Assembly (NCBI RefSeq): GCF_002377905.1
Contig: NZ_DFQS01000072.1
Location: 1-64,000, forward strand
Length of the DNA stretch: 64,000 nt
Source of the DNA: Psychrobacter sp. UBA3483
GTDB lineage: Bacteria > Pseudomonadota > Gammaproteobacteria > Pseudomonadales > Moraxellaceae
Direction: 5' to 3'
The position numbers were made by a program, and so were the translations under genes. This document shows, one piece after another, positions 53,323 to 62,481 of this stretch (the stretch's first letter is position 1; the number at the start of each line of letters is the position of its first letter). The notes under the pieces were generated by a model. That model was not told where the DNA came from, ran no database searches, and worked only from the letters and a program-made list of their open reading frames with translations.

Positions 53323-54591
53323 ATGTCTACCGACACATTAATGTTTACCGCCAGCGAACATGGTCAAGCCATGCATACCAAAGTCAAAGAATTTATCGAA
53401 ACCCAAATCGAACCAATAGAAGCACAGTTTTGGGCGGATTGTCATGCGCAAAATCCAGACGGCGATTGGACCAAATGGCATTGGCCAGAAAAGTACGAGA
53501 GTCTACGTAAACAAGCACGCGAGGCGGGTTTATGGAATCTGTTTTTGCCTGATGATAAGCTTGGCGCTGGGCTTTCGGTTACCGATTATGCACCGATTGC
53601 CGAGCTCACCGGTCGCAGTTTGCTCGCGCCTTATGTCTTTAATTGTAATGCCCCTGATAGCGGAAATATGGAGCTGTTATGGCGTTATGGTTCAGAGGAG
53701 CAGCAAGACAAGTGGCTCACGCCGATATTAGAAGGTAAAACGCGTTCGGTGTTTTGTATGACTGAGCCGGATGTGGCGTCAAGTGATGCAACCAATATGC
53801 AGGCGACTGCTGTTGTCGATGGCGATGAGATTGTTATCAATGGTAGTAAGTGGTGGTCATCGGGTCTTGGTGACCCTGCCGTCGATGTTTTGATTGTCAT
53901 GGCTTATACTCCTGATGAGAATAAAGACCGTCACCATCAGCATTCGATGGTCTTGGTGCCAGCAAAAACATCAGGCGTTAACATCGAGCGTATGTTAAAA
54001 GTGTTTGGTGATTATGATGCACCGCACGGTCATGGCGAAGTCAGCTTTAACAATGTGCGTGTGCCATCTGGTAACTTTATCGGTGGCCCAGGTATGGGCT
54101 TTGAGATTGCACAAGGTCGCTTAGGACCAGGTCGTATTCACCATTGCATGCGCTGTATTGGTGCTGCTGAGAAGTCTCTTGAGCTAGCGGTTAAGCGCGG
54201 TATGCAGCGTACCGCTTTTGGCAAGCCACTACTGCAATTAGGCGGTAACTTTGAGCGTATTGCTGACGCCCGTATCAAAATTGACCAAGCACGTTTATTG
54301 ACACTATACGCGGCGCAAAAAATGGACGCGAAGGGGACCAAAGCGGCCCTAACTGAAATTTCTGCCATTAAAGTCGTTGCACCGACTGTTTTGCAAGAAG
54401 TGGTTGATATGGCGATTCAAATCCACGGTGGCATGGGTGTTTGTCAAGATACGATGTTGCCTGCTTTCTTTGCCCAAGCACGAGCGCTACGTTTAGCCGA
54501 TGGTCCTGATGAAGTACATAAAACCATGATTGCCAAATTAGAATTAAAACGCCAAGGTTTTAGCCGTTCGTCTAAACCTGCTAAGTCTTAA
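53323..54591 (+). CDS. Acyl-CoA dehydrogenase (ACAD11/LvaC-like)
   Basis: A 422-residue FAD acyl-CoA dehydrogenase. FCMTEPDVASSDATNMQ is the first family signature, WWSSGLGDPAVDVLIVM the substrate-binding region, RLGPGRIHHCMRCIGAAE the ACAD10/11-type helix, and QIHGGMGVCQDTMLPAFFAQARALRLADGPDEVHK the C-terminal signature. The following APH-type kinase gene and this one are fused in animal ACAD10/ACAD11, proteins that handle 4-hydroxyacyl-CoAs. AAGG is nine bases before the ATG used here. An ATG nine bases upstream is too close to it. Confidence 0.9.
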   Translation: MSTDTLMFTASEHGQAMHTKVKEFIETQIEPIEAQFWADCHAQNPDGDWTKWHWPEKYESLRKQAREAGLWNLFLPDDKLGAGLSVTDYAPIAELTGRSLLAPYVFNCNAPDSGNMELLWRYGSEEQQDKWLTPILEGKTRSVFCMTEPDVASSDATNMQATAVVDGDEIVINGSKWWSSGLGDPAVDVLIVMAYTPDENKDRHHQHSMVLVPAKTSGVNIERMLKVFGDYDAPHGHGEVSFNNVRVPSGNFIGGPGMGFEIAQGRLGPGRIHHCMRCIGAAEKSLELAVKRGMQRTAFGKPLLQLGGNFERIADARIKIDQARLLTLYAAQKMDAKGTKAALTEISAIKVVAPTVLQEVVDMAIQIHGGMGVCQDTMLPAFFAQARALRLADGPDEVHKTMIAKLELKRQGFSRSSKPAKS

Positions 54592-54731
54592 AAACTCGGC
54601 TAAATTGTCATTTAAATTGCATGACCAAAAATTCACTATCGATTATTTGATAGTGAATTTTTAACTCTTAAGCTTTTATAAACAACAAGTAACTGGTAAA
54701 AAATAAACGACCACACGATAAGGAATGTCTT

Positions 54732-56027
54732 ATGGCAACTGAACATCATGCCAACCATACTGATGCTGACAATCAAACCGTTAATAAAGTCCTAGATAAA
54801 GGCGGCGAAGTGCGCGAGGGTGAAGAGCTCGACGCCACATCAGTCAGCGACTGGTTACGCGAGCAAGGCGTTGATATAGAAGGTCAGCCAACCGTTACTC
54901 AATTCTCAGGTGGCGCTTCAAACTGGACCTATCGTTTGCAGTATGGCAGTAAAAATAACGATGATGGTAAAGGTCAAGATTTAATTTTACGCCGTCCGCC
55001 AAAAGGCACCAAAGCCAAATCGGCACATGATATGGTGCGCGAATATACCGTGCAAAAAGCTTTAAAGGACGCTTATCCGTACGTACCAAAAATGGTCGCG
55101 CTCTGTACTGATGAAGACGTTATTGGCGCAGATTTTTATGTCATGGAACGTATGGAAGGTATCATTCCGCGTGCCAATTTGCCAAAAGGCGTTGATTTAG
55201 ATCCAGAGCAAACGCGCGTCTTATGTACCAATGTCATCGACGCTTTGATTGAATTGCATGAAGTCGATTATACCAAGCACCCTGATTTGGTAAATCTTGG
55301 ACGCGGCGAGGGCTACTGCGAGCGCCAAGTGTCAGGCTGGGATAAGCGTTATGTCAAAGCCAAAACGCCCAATGTGCCAAGCTTTGCCTTGGTAAGACAA
55401 TGGCTTGGTAAACATACGCCTGCCGATAGCAAAACCTGCCTTATTCACAATGATTGGCGCTTTGATAATGTGGTTTTGGCGGTTGATGATCCAACCAAGG
55501 TCATCGGTGTGCTTGACTGGGAAATGGCTACCTTGGGTGATCCTTTGATGGATTTGGGCAGCGCTTTAGCGTACTGGATTGAAGAAGATGATAACATCAT
55601 CATGCAGCAATCTCGCCGCCAGCCAACGCACTTAAAAGGTATGATGACCCGCGATGAAGTGGTGGCCTATTATCTTGAAAAGACCGGTCTTAAGATAGAC
55701 AACTGGACGTTTTATGAAGTGTTTGGGCTGTTCCGTCTAGCAGGCATCGTGCAGCAGATTTATTATCGTTATTATAATAAACAAACCAGCAATCCAGCTT
55801 TTAAGAACTTTTGGATTATCGTCCATGTCTTACATGCTAAATGTCTTAAGCTGATTGCTCAGTATGAAGGCGAGGCTTTATTTATAAGCCACGTGCAACC
55901 ACACCTGCAAGATATGGGCGTCGATGCGTCGATGATCGAGCAACTGCCAAGTCCGATTCAAACGGTTATCAAGGGCATTTTACCAAAAAGTTATTTTGGA
56001 CAAAGTCATTCTAAAGCTAAAGAATAA
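54732..56027 (+). CDS. APH-family phosphotransferase (LvaA/ACAD10-11 kinase-like)
   Basis: A 431-residue aminoglycoside-phosphotransferase-fold kinase. The nucleotide loop QFSGGASNWTYRLQ is near residue 58, the catalytic loop HNDWRFDN at 239-246 (Brenner-like), and the metal-binding LDWEMATLGDPLMDLG at 261-276. In Pseudomonas LvaA and animal ACAD10/11 such a kinase phosphorylates the 4-hydroxyl of a 4-hydroxyacyl-CoA. It follows the acyl-CoA dehydrogenase by 140 bases in the same orientation. It is not an antibiotic-resistance kinase: the acyl-CoA dehydrogenase context and the family sequence argue for catabolism. It ends 90 bases before the phosphatase gene. Confidence 0.9.
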   Translation: MATEHHANHTDADNQTVNKVLDKGGEVREGEELDATSVSDWLREQGVDIEGQPTVTQFSGGASNWTYRLQYGSKNNDDGKGQDLILRRPPKGTKAKSAHDMVREYTVQKALKDAYPYVPKMVALCTDEDVIGADFYVMERMEGIIPRANLPKGVDLDPEQTRVLCTNVIDALIELHEVDYTKHPDLVNLGRGEGYCERQVSGWDKRYVKAKTPNVPSFALVRQWLGKHTPADSKTCLIHNDWRFDNVVLAVDDPTKVIGVLDWEMATLGDPLMDLGSALAYWIEEDDNIIMQQSRRQPTHLKGMMTRDEVVAYYLEKTGLKIDNWTFYEVFGLFRLAGIVQQIYYRYYNKQTSNPAFKNFWIIVHVLHAKCLKLIAQYEGEALFISHVQPHLQDMGVDASMIEQLPSPIQTVIKGILPKSYFGQSHSKAKE

Positions 56028-56117
56028 GCGCTTTAAACGCATATCAAATGCACAAATTTATAGCCGTTGATTCAATCTAAAAAATTTAAAAAAGTACGAT
56101 TAATAAGGCAATGTTTT

Positions 56118-56876
56118 ATGACAACCATACTTTTAGCACGTCATGGTCAAGCGTCATTTGGGCAAGAGGATTATGACCAACTCTCAGAGCTTGGTAGTAT
56201 CCAGGCGCAAATGCTGGGACAACATTATGCAACGACCCAGCGCCGAATCGATGCAATTTTTAGCGGTAGTTTGGTTAGGCAGCAGGATTCTGCCCGCCAT
56301 TTTTGGCAACGTTATCAGTCATCTTTTGGCGAGAGTAACGAAAAACCAAGCATGGCTGCCATCAATTTAGATGAGCCTGATAGCTATGTACTGCCGCAGT
56401 TTGATGAGTTTAATCATAAAGATGTACTGATAAAATCTAATCCTGCTTTTGCTAGCCGTGTGGCAATTGCCGCTGAGATTGCTAAAGCCGAGGTGCCAGT
56501 CACACGGCTGGCAGAATTGTTTGATGATGCAATGCAGCGTTGGCATGCGGGCGAAAACGACAGTGATTATATCGAAAGCTGGCTACAGTTTAATGAGCGT
56601 GCCAAGCAGGCGCTTGAGCAAGTACGTCAACAAGTTGCTAATTTGCAGTTAGGCGTTGATAGTACGGTTTTGGTGTTTACCTCAGGCGGTATCATCGCTG
56701 CGATAACCGCGCAGTTGTTGCAACAAGGCAGCTCGACCGCGTATCAAATCAATAAAAGCTTGGTTAACACCGGCGTGACATCGCTGACGCTTAAAAATGA
56801 ACGGAGTCGCCTGTTGTCTTTGAACGAATACAGTCATTTATTTTCTGAGGGCAAACGCTTTGTGACTTGGCGCTAA
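56118..56876 (+). CDS. Histidine phosphatase family protein
   Basis: A 252-residue member of the phosphoglycerate-mutase/acid-phosphatase superfamily. TTILLARHGQASFG has the catalytic RHG (8-10), and VLVFTSGGIIAAIT is the C-terminal strand; the second catalytic His is not in the usual VxHG position (it reads TSGG), so activity may be altered or absent. The frame continues 17 codons upstream, but AAGG lies before this ATG. It is the third gene after the dehydrogenase and kinase. A terminator follows. The substrate is unknown; a phosphorylated acyl-CoA is a guess. Confidence 0.75.
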   Translation: MTTILLARHGQASFGQEDYDQLSELGSIQAQMLGQHYATTQRRIDAIFSGSLVRQQDSARHFWQRYQSSFGESNEKPSMAAINLDEPDSYVLPQFDEFNHKDVLIKSNPAFASRVAIAAEIAKAEVPVTRLAELFDDAMQRWHAGENDSDYIESWLQFNERAKQALEQVRQQVANLQLGVDSTVLVFTSGGIIAAITAQLLQQGSSTAYQINKSLVNTGVTSLTLKNERSRLLSLNEYSHLFSEGKRFVTWR

Positions 56877-56932
56877 AAAAGTAGTAAATGAAATCTTAAA
56901 GCCATAATTAAGAAGCTACTTAAAAACATCAT

Positions 56933-56965
56933 AAAGCGGTTACTGTAGCTAGGTAGCCGCTTTTT
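56933..56965 (+). terminator. Rho-independent terminator after the histidine phosphatase gene
   Basis: An 11-bp stem AAAGCGGTTAC / GTAGCCGCTTT (one G-T pair) with a 9-base loop and T tract. The SDR gene downstream therefore has its own promoter. Confidence 0.8.
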
Positions 56966-57127
56966 ATGGTTTTAAAATCAATCATTACCGCGTAAAAGTA
57001 GTTTGATTCTACGCAGCTTTAAGTAGCTTGCGTCTTTGTTTTACACTATAACTGCTAAACTTACTCTATAGATTTACGCTATGATAGACAGTCGACGTCA
57101 TTTATATGAATACCAACAGGATGGTTT

Positions 57128-57997
57128 ATGAAAAATAAATTAATAAACTTAGTGACCAGTAGCGCTAACCACCATAAAAATCAGCTATTTAGTGCCATTC
57201 AGCCGGCGCGCTATCTGAAAGGTTTAAATAAGCAGCAGGTTGGGCGTGGCAAAACGATTTTAATCACTGGCGCAAGCTCAGGATTGGGTGAGGGTATGGC
57301 AAAGTTATTTGCAAAACTTGGTTATAACCTTGCTATTTGTGCTCGCCGTGCGGAGCGTTTAGAGAACCTAAAAACCGAGCTAACGGCTCAGTATTCTGAT
57401 ATTCGTATTGAATATCGCGTCTTAGATGTCAGTGATTACGATGCGATATTCGACGTATTTGATGCGTTCGCAGCGGATTTTGGTCATATCGATCGCGTGG
57501 TAGTCAATGCTGGCGTTGGCGATAGCCGCCGGATTGGCAAAGGGCGCTTTGATACCAATCGCAAAACCGTAGAGATCAACTTCATCTCAGCGCTTGCGCA
57601 ATGTGAAGCAGCGATGAATATCTTCCGGGCCCAAAATAGCGGTCATCTGGTGGTGATATCAAGTATGTCAGCGATGCGCGGCTTACCTAAGCATTTAACC
57701 GCTTATGGCGCAAGTAAAGCAGGTTTGGCGCATCTAGCGGAAGGTATCCGGGCGGATATGTTATTGACCAAATTGCCGATTAAAGTGTCGACTATTTATC
57801 CAGGTTATGTGCGCACGGAAATCAATGAAAATGCCAAACCTTTGCCGTTTGAAGTGGATGCCGAAACAGGTACTAAAGCCATTGTTGCGGCGATTGAGGT
57901 GGAAGTAGACGAAGCTTGCGTACCAAGCCTACCTTGGTCAATTGTCGGTCAAGCAATGAAGCATTTGCCATTACAAGTGGTCAATAGAGTTAGCTGA
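57128..57997 (+). CDS. Short-chain dehydrogenase/reductase
   Basis: A 289-residue classical SDR. The NAD(P) motif TGASSGLGEG is at 47-56, NAGV at 127-130, the catalytic Ser in VVISSMSAM (about 179), and Y193 and K197 in YGASK. A basic, 40-residue N-terminal extension precedes the fold. The preference of NADPH is suggested by CARRAERLE after the second strand. Its position after the dehydrogenase/kinase genes parallels LvaD of Pseudomonas, a dehydrogenase of the 4-hydroxyacid pathway, but generic 3-hydroxyacyl or retinol-type substrates are equally possible. Confidence 0.85.
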   Translation: MKNKLINLVTSSANHHKNQLFSAIQPARYLKGLNKQQVGRGKTILITGASSGLGEGMAKLFAKLGYNLAICARRAERLENLKTELTAQYSDIRIEYRVLDVSDYDAIFDVFDAFAADFGHIDRVVVNAGVGDSRRIGKGRFDTNRKTVEINFISALAQCEAAMNIFRAQNSGHLVVISSMSAMRGLPKHLTAYGASKAGLAHLAEGIRADMLLTKLPIKVSTIYPGYVRTEINENAKPLPFEVDAETGTKAIVAAIEVEVDEACVPSLPWSIVGQAMKHLPLQVVNRVS

Positions 57998-58051
57998 TAG
58001 CGGGTACTTTATTACCGATGTCAGAAATAAAAAAAGAATGAAAACAACAAG

Positions 58052-58090
58052 AAGCCCGCTATATAAAATATAGCGGGCTTTTATTTTTTT
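58052..58090. terminator. Bidirectional terminator between the SDR gene and fadD
   Basis: Perfect 12-bp stem AAGCCCGCTATA / TATAGCGGGCTT with a 5-base loop, then a T-rich tail. On the other strand the A/T run TTGTTGTTTTCATTC follows more weakly. Confidence 0.85.
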
Positions 58091-58111
58091 GCAACTTTAG
58101 AGGTTTAAATA

Positions 58112-59812
58112 CTACAGTGTTTGCGGATTATCTGACATATGTTTTTCACGCAGTTTTTGGCGTAGTATTTTACCGACATTACTCTTTGGTAGCTCACTGA
58201 CAAACTCGATATGACGCGGGCATTTATAACCGGTCAAGTTATCGATAGCGAATTCTTTGATATCACTTTTAGTGACGTTATTATCGGCAGGGACGATATA
58301 TATTTTTACCGCCTCGCCTTGATGTTCATCAGGAATGCCGATGACCGCACACTCAATAATCCCTTTACAATCGAGCATGACTGACTCGATTTCATTGGGG
58401 AAGACGTTAAATCCTGAGACCAAAATCATATCTTTTTTGCGATCTAATAATCTAAAGTAGCCTTTTTCATCCATGCTGACGATATCGCCCGTACGAAAAT
58501 AACCCTCTTTGGTAAAATCGCTGCTACTGTCTTTATTAAAGTAACCCGACATGACGTTTGGACCTTTGATACACATCTCACCTGCCTGATTAACGCCTAC
58601 CTTTTTACCATCTTCATCGATAACAATAATGTCGACGCTTGGACCAGGAGTGCCAATCGTACCGTTAAATTTGCGGTCGGTGACTATATTATTAGTACCG
58701 ACTGCTACACATTCAGTCATACCCCAACCCTCTAACATAGGGCAGCCAGTCACTTCTAACCAGCGCGCTGCTGTTTGTTCAGTAGCTGCCATACCGCCGG
58801 CTTGCGAGAGACGTAATGAGCTAAAATCTAGGTCTTTAAAGTTTGGCTGATCAAGCAAGCCTTTAAATAAGGTGTTAACCGCTGGGAAAATATGGAACGG
58901 CTGTTTGGATAATGTTTTGATAAATCCAGGCATATCACGTGGATTTGGTACCAAAATAAAGGTATAACCAGAACGCATGCCAAGTAAGCTCAGCATATAA
59001 GCAAAAATATGATACAGCGGTAGCGCCATAACCATATTAATATAGACTTCGTTAATTTCCGAGGTGATAGGTCGGTACCAGGCTTCTGACTGCATCGCTG
59101 CGGCAACGACGTTGCGCTGAGTTAATACCGCGCCTTTAGATAATCCTGTGGTACCACCGGTATATTGCAAAATCGCTTTTTGTGATAAAGATGTTTTTGG
59201 TGCTTGAAACGGTAGGCTTTTACCTTTTTTAAGCACGTCAGGGAATTTGGTAACGTTGTATTTAGGATCGTCAAGATTGTATTTCGGCACTAAGCGTTTG
59301 ACCTGACGGATAACCGTATTAACCAAAATACCTTTGAGACCCATCATGTCGCCCATTTTTGATAGGACAATACGTTTGATGTCCGTCTCTTCGATCACTT
59401 GCTCGAGCGCTTGGGCAAAATTATCCACCACAAAGATAATCTGAGCACCAGAATCATTTAATTGATGGCGCAGCTCACGACCCGTATAGAGCGGATTAAT
59501 CGGAGTGCAAACGTAGCCTGCGCGCAAAATACCAATCATCGTTGGTAGATATTGCGGCACGTTTGGCATCATCAGTGCAACCACACTACCTTTAGGAATC
59601 CCTTGGGCTTGTAACCATGCAGCCACGGCAAGAGAGGCTTTATCCACGTCGCCATAGGTGTGCGTGACGCCCATACAAATGGTCATAGGGTGCATACGAA
59701 AGCGATCGAAGCATTCTTCATAAAGGTCTATGAGGCTTTCATACTGATCAGGATTGATGGTTTTAGGTACGTTCGACGGGTATTGAGCAAGCCAAGGTTT
59801 ATCAGTGGTCAT
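58112..59812 (-). CDS. fadD: Long-chain fatty acid-CoA ligase (first of two)
   Basis: A 566-residue adenylate-forming ligase that activates long-chain fatty acids to acyl-CoA, feeding beta-oxidation. The phosphate loop YTGGTTGLSKGA is at 217-228; GWGMTEC and GYFRTGDIVSMDEKGYFRLLDRKKDMI follow, and the catalytic lysine is in LPKSNVGKILRQKLR. The membrane-associated FadD of E. coli has 561 residues. It is almost a copy of the next gene, in the same orientation, with most residues identical by eye, evidently a tandem duplicate; the middle spacer is 668 bases. Confidence 0.93.
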   Translation of the reverse strand: MTTDKPWLAQYPSNVPKTINPDQYESLIDLYEECFDRFRMHPMTICMGVTHTYGDVDKASLAVAAWLQAQGIPKGSVVALMMPNVPQYLPTMIGILRAGYVCTPINPLYTGRELRHQLNDSGAQIIFVVDNFAQALEQVIEETDIKRIVLSKMGDMMGLKGILVNTVIRQVKRLVPKYNLDDPKYNVTKFPDVLKKGKSLPFQAPKTSLSQKAILQYTGGTTGLSKGAVLTQRNVVAAAMQSEAWYRPITSEINEVYINMVMALPLYHIFAYMLSLLGMRSGYTFILVPNPRDMPGFIKTLSKQPFHIFPAVNTLFKGLLDQPNFKDLDFSSLRLSQAGGMAATEQTAARWLEVTGCPMLEGWGMTECVAVGTNNIVTDRKFNGTIGTPGPSVDIIVIDEDGKKVGVNQAGEMCIKGPNVMSGYFNKDSSSDFTKEGYFRTGDIVSMDEKGYFRLLDRKKDMILVSGFNVFPNEIESVMLDCKGIIECAVIGIPDEHQGEAVKIYIVPADNNVTKSDIKEFAIDNLTGYKCPRHIEFVSELPKSNVGKILRQKLREKHMSDNPQTL

Positions 59813-60480
59813 ACTTAGTGTCCTTAAATTTGTGATAAGTTAAGGTTCTATAAAAAAGTAGTCACATCCCTGTCAACAATACCACCCTTGCTCTACAGAA
59901 GAGCTGTATAGTCCATGGATTGTCGCGTGCTATCCCATTTAATCACATACTGCTAAAATAAGGTGGCCTTTATACAAATGGATTTAATTACAAGATTGTT
60001 TAACTAGAAAGGTACTTAACTACTAGAAACAAGTGCTTAAGTAGACTAAATAGCCAGTTATCGAGGATATTATTAATACTAACTAATAATATAAAATGAT
60101 AAACAATAGCGTAACATATTTTGGCGTTACATTAACATAACTGCTATTGAACCCGTTATGGTAATACAGAAACTTATGAGTTTATAGTTAAGGTTGATAA
60201 AAGAATAAAACTATGTTGCAAGTAAAATCCGATGAATGGTGAAAAATATAAGATGAAAGTGTTTTTAGATTAGAATTAGTTAACAATATAAATAATAGCA
60301 GCTAATAGGTGTAAGTCTGCTAGAGGGTTTGCCTAAAAAAACAGTAAGGTAGTAGTAATACTATGACAGTGTGAATATCAACAGTATAAGTAACATCCAT
60401 ACTAAAGTTTAATACGCTAAGATAAAAAAGCGCTCTACCATTTAGCTAGAGCGCTTTTTGAGCATAGATATTTGCTTTGA
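59813..60480. other. Non-coding spacer between the tandem fadD genes
   Basis: About 670 AT-rich bases between two ligase genes of the same strand. No gene or recognisable family is seen. It should hold the promoter of the left fadD and, at its right end, the terminator of the right one. It could contain fatty-acid regulator sites, but none stands out by eye. Confidence 0.5.
60425..60459. terminator. Terminator of the second fadD (bidirectional shape)
   Basis: Perfect 13-bp stem AAAAAGCGCTCTA / TAGAGCGCTTTTT with a 9-base loop, T tracts on both strands, about 20 bases after the stop. Confidence 0.9.
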
Positions 60481-62178
60481 TTATCGTTGAGGGTTATCGG
60501 CCATATGCTTCTCACGCAGTTTTTGGCGCAATACTTTACCAACGTTACTTTTTGGTAGCTCAGTGACAAACTCGATATAACGTGGACATTTATAGCCGGT
60601 TAAATTGTCTAGAGCAAACTCTTTGATCGAGCTTTTTGTCACGTTATTGTCAGCAGGAATAACGTAGATTTTGACCGCTTCCCCTTGACGCTCATCAGGA
60701 ATACCGATCACCGCGCAATCAAGAATGCCTTCACAATCAAGCATCACGGATTCTACTTCGTTAGGGAAGACGTTAAAACCTGAGACCAAAATCATATCTT
60801 TTTTGCGATCTAATAATCTAAAGTAGCCTTTTTCATCCATACTGACAATATCACCCGTGCGGAAGTAACCGTCTTCAGTAAAGTCTTCGCTACTGTCTCT
60901 ATTCAAATAACCTGAGGTGACATTAGGGCCTTTAACACACATCTCACCAGCCTCATTGACGCCGACGCGATTGCCGTCTTCATCTATGATGATGACATCA
61001 ACGCTAGGGATTGGGACGCCAATGGTGCCGTTAAACTTACGGTCGGTAACAACGTTAGCAGTGCCGACAGCCACGCCCTCAGTCATACCCCAACCTTCAA
61101 CCATGGCGCAACCAGTAACCTCTAACCAGCGTGCTGCCGTCTGTTCGGTCGCTGCCATACCGCCTGCTTGTGAGATACGTAGTGAGCTAAAATCAAGGTC
61201 TTTAAAGTTTGGATTATCAAGCAATCCTTTAAACAACGTATTAACTGCTGGGAAAATATGGAACGGTTGTTTGGATAAGGTTTTGATAAATCCAGGGATA
61301 TCTCGTGGATTGGGTATCAAGATAAAGGTATAACCTGAGCGCATACCCAGTGAGCTTAGCATAAAGGCAAAAATATGATACAGCGGTAGGGCCATGACCA
61401 TATTGATATAGACTTCGTTAATCTCTGACGTAATAGGGCGCGTCCATGCTTCTGATTGCATGGCTCCTGCGACAATATTACGCTGAGATAAAATCGCACC
61501 TTTAGAAAGTCCGGTTGTACCACCGGTATATTGCAAAAATGCCTTTTGATCTAAAGTCATTTTTGGCTTTTGGAAGGGTAGGTTTTTGCCTTTTTTGAGC
61601 ACATCGGGAAACTTCGTGACTTCGTGCTTAGGGTCGTTTAGTTTGTATTTGGGCACCAGGCGTTTGACTTGACGAATAATGGTATTTACTAAAATACCTT
61701 TGAGGCCCATCATATCGCCCATTTTTGATAAGACGATACGCTTAATTTGCGTCTCATCAATTACTTGCTCGAGTGCTTGAGCGAAATTATCCACCACAAA
61801 GATAACCTTTGCACCTGAATCATTTAACTGATGGCGCAGTTCACGGCCAGTGTAAAGAGGGTTGACGGGCGTACAGACGTAACCTGCGCGCAAAATACCA
61901 ATCATCGTTGGCAAGTATTGCGGCACGTTTGGCATCATCAGCGCAACCACACTGCCTTGAGGTAGTCCTTGTGCTTGTAGCCAAGCGGCGACGGCAAGAG
62001 AGGCCTTATCAATGTCATCATAGGTATGAGTCACGCCCATACAGATACTCATAGGATGCAGACGAAAGCGGTCAAAACACTCTTCATACAGCTCCACGAT
62101 GCTGCCATATCTATCTGGATCGATAGTTTTCGGCACACTCTTAGGATATTGGGCAAGCCAAGGTTTATTCAACGTCAT
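60481..62178 (-). CDS. fadD: Long-chain fatty acid-CoA ligase (second of two)
   Basis: A 565-residue paralogue of the preceding ligase. It shares the same motif set (YTGGTTGLSKGA, GWGMTEG, GYFRTGDIVSMDEKG, LPKSNVGKVLRQKLR), but has GWGMTEG for GWGMTEC and many conservative changes elsewhere, for example in the N-terminal and fatty-acid-tunnel regions. Tandem fadD1-fadD2 pairs in pseudomonads differ in chain-length preference and induction. Its own terminator and a 668-base spacer show that the two are separately transcribed. Confidence 0.93.
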   Translation of the reverse strand: MTLNKPWLAQYPKSVPKTIDPDRYGSIVELYEECFDRFRLHPMSICMGVTHTYDDIDKASLAVAAWLQAQGLPQGSVVALMMPNVPQYLPTMIGILRAGYVCTPVNPLYTGRELRHQLNDSGAKVIFVVDNFAQALEQVIDETQIKRIVLSKMGDMMGLKGILVNTIIRQVKRLVPKYKLNDPKHEVTKFPDVLKKGKNLPFQKPKMTLDQKAFLQYTGGTTGLSKGAILSQRNIVAGAMQSEAWTRPITSEINEVYINMVMALPLYHIFAFMLSSLGMRSGYTFILIPNPRDIPGFIKTLSKQPFHIFPAVNTLFKGLLDNPNFKDLDFSSLRISQAGGMAATEQTAARWLEVTGCAMVEGWGMTEGVAVGTANVVTDRKFNGTIGVPIPSVDVIIIDEDGNRVGVNEAGEMCVKGPNVTSGYLNRDSSEDFTEDGYFRTGDIVSMDEKGYFRLLDRKKDMILVSGFNVFPNEVESVMLDCEGILDCAVIGIPDERQGEAVKIYVIPADNNVTKSSIKEFALDNLTGYKCPRYIEFVTELPKSNVGKVLRQKLREKHMADNPQR

Positions 62179-62481
62179 AGTCAGCGTCCTGGAATTTCAA
62201 TTAAGTTTCTATCGTTAAGCAGTCGTATCCGTGTCAATAAAAAAATCAGCGCTGACGTAAAACAATGGCCGCTGAATTTGACAACATCCTTATCTATTGA
62301 CGGACTACTAAATCTTTTTGCAACTAAAATATAATGTATCGACGATATAATGATACATTTAAGCAATACATTAGCATGAATCTAAGTAAAGACAATATTA
62401 GCATGCGAGTACTGGCCAGTACATATAAAATGTGGATAAATAAGTTTATTCATTATGCAGTTAAAAGATGAACAACGGTCT
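62179..62481. other. Intergenic region between fadD and the FetB-like permease gene
   Basis: About 300 bases; no gene seen. It should hold the promoter of the second fadD and the end of the FetAB transcript. No clear hairpin with a T tract was found. Confidence 0.5.

Noticed and set aside
54732..56027. Aminoglycoside resistance kinase
   Set aside because: It shares the APH fold but sits with an acyl-CoA dehydrogenase and has the motif set of the LvaA/ACAD10-11 group.
60917..61333. A 138-codon open frame on the plus strand inside the second fadD, and similar ones inside the first fadD, aspS and the glycan genes
   Set aside because: They are complements of well-supported coding genes, have no ribosome site or family similarity, and reflect codon bias of the true gene.
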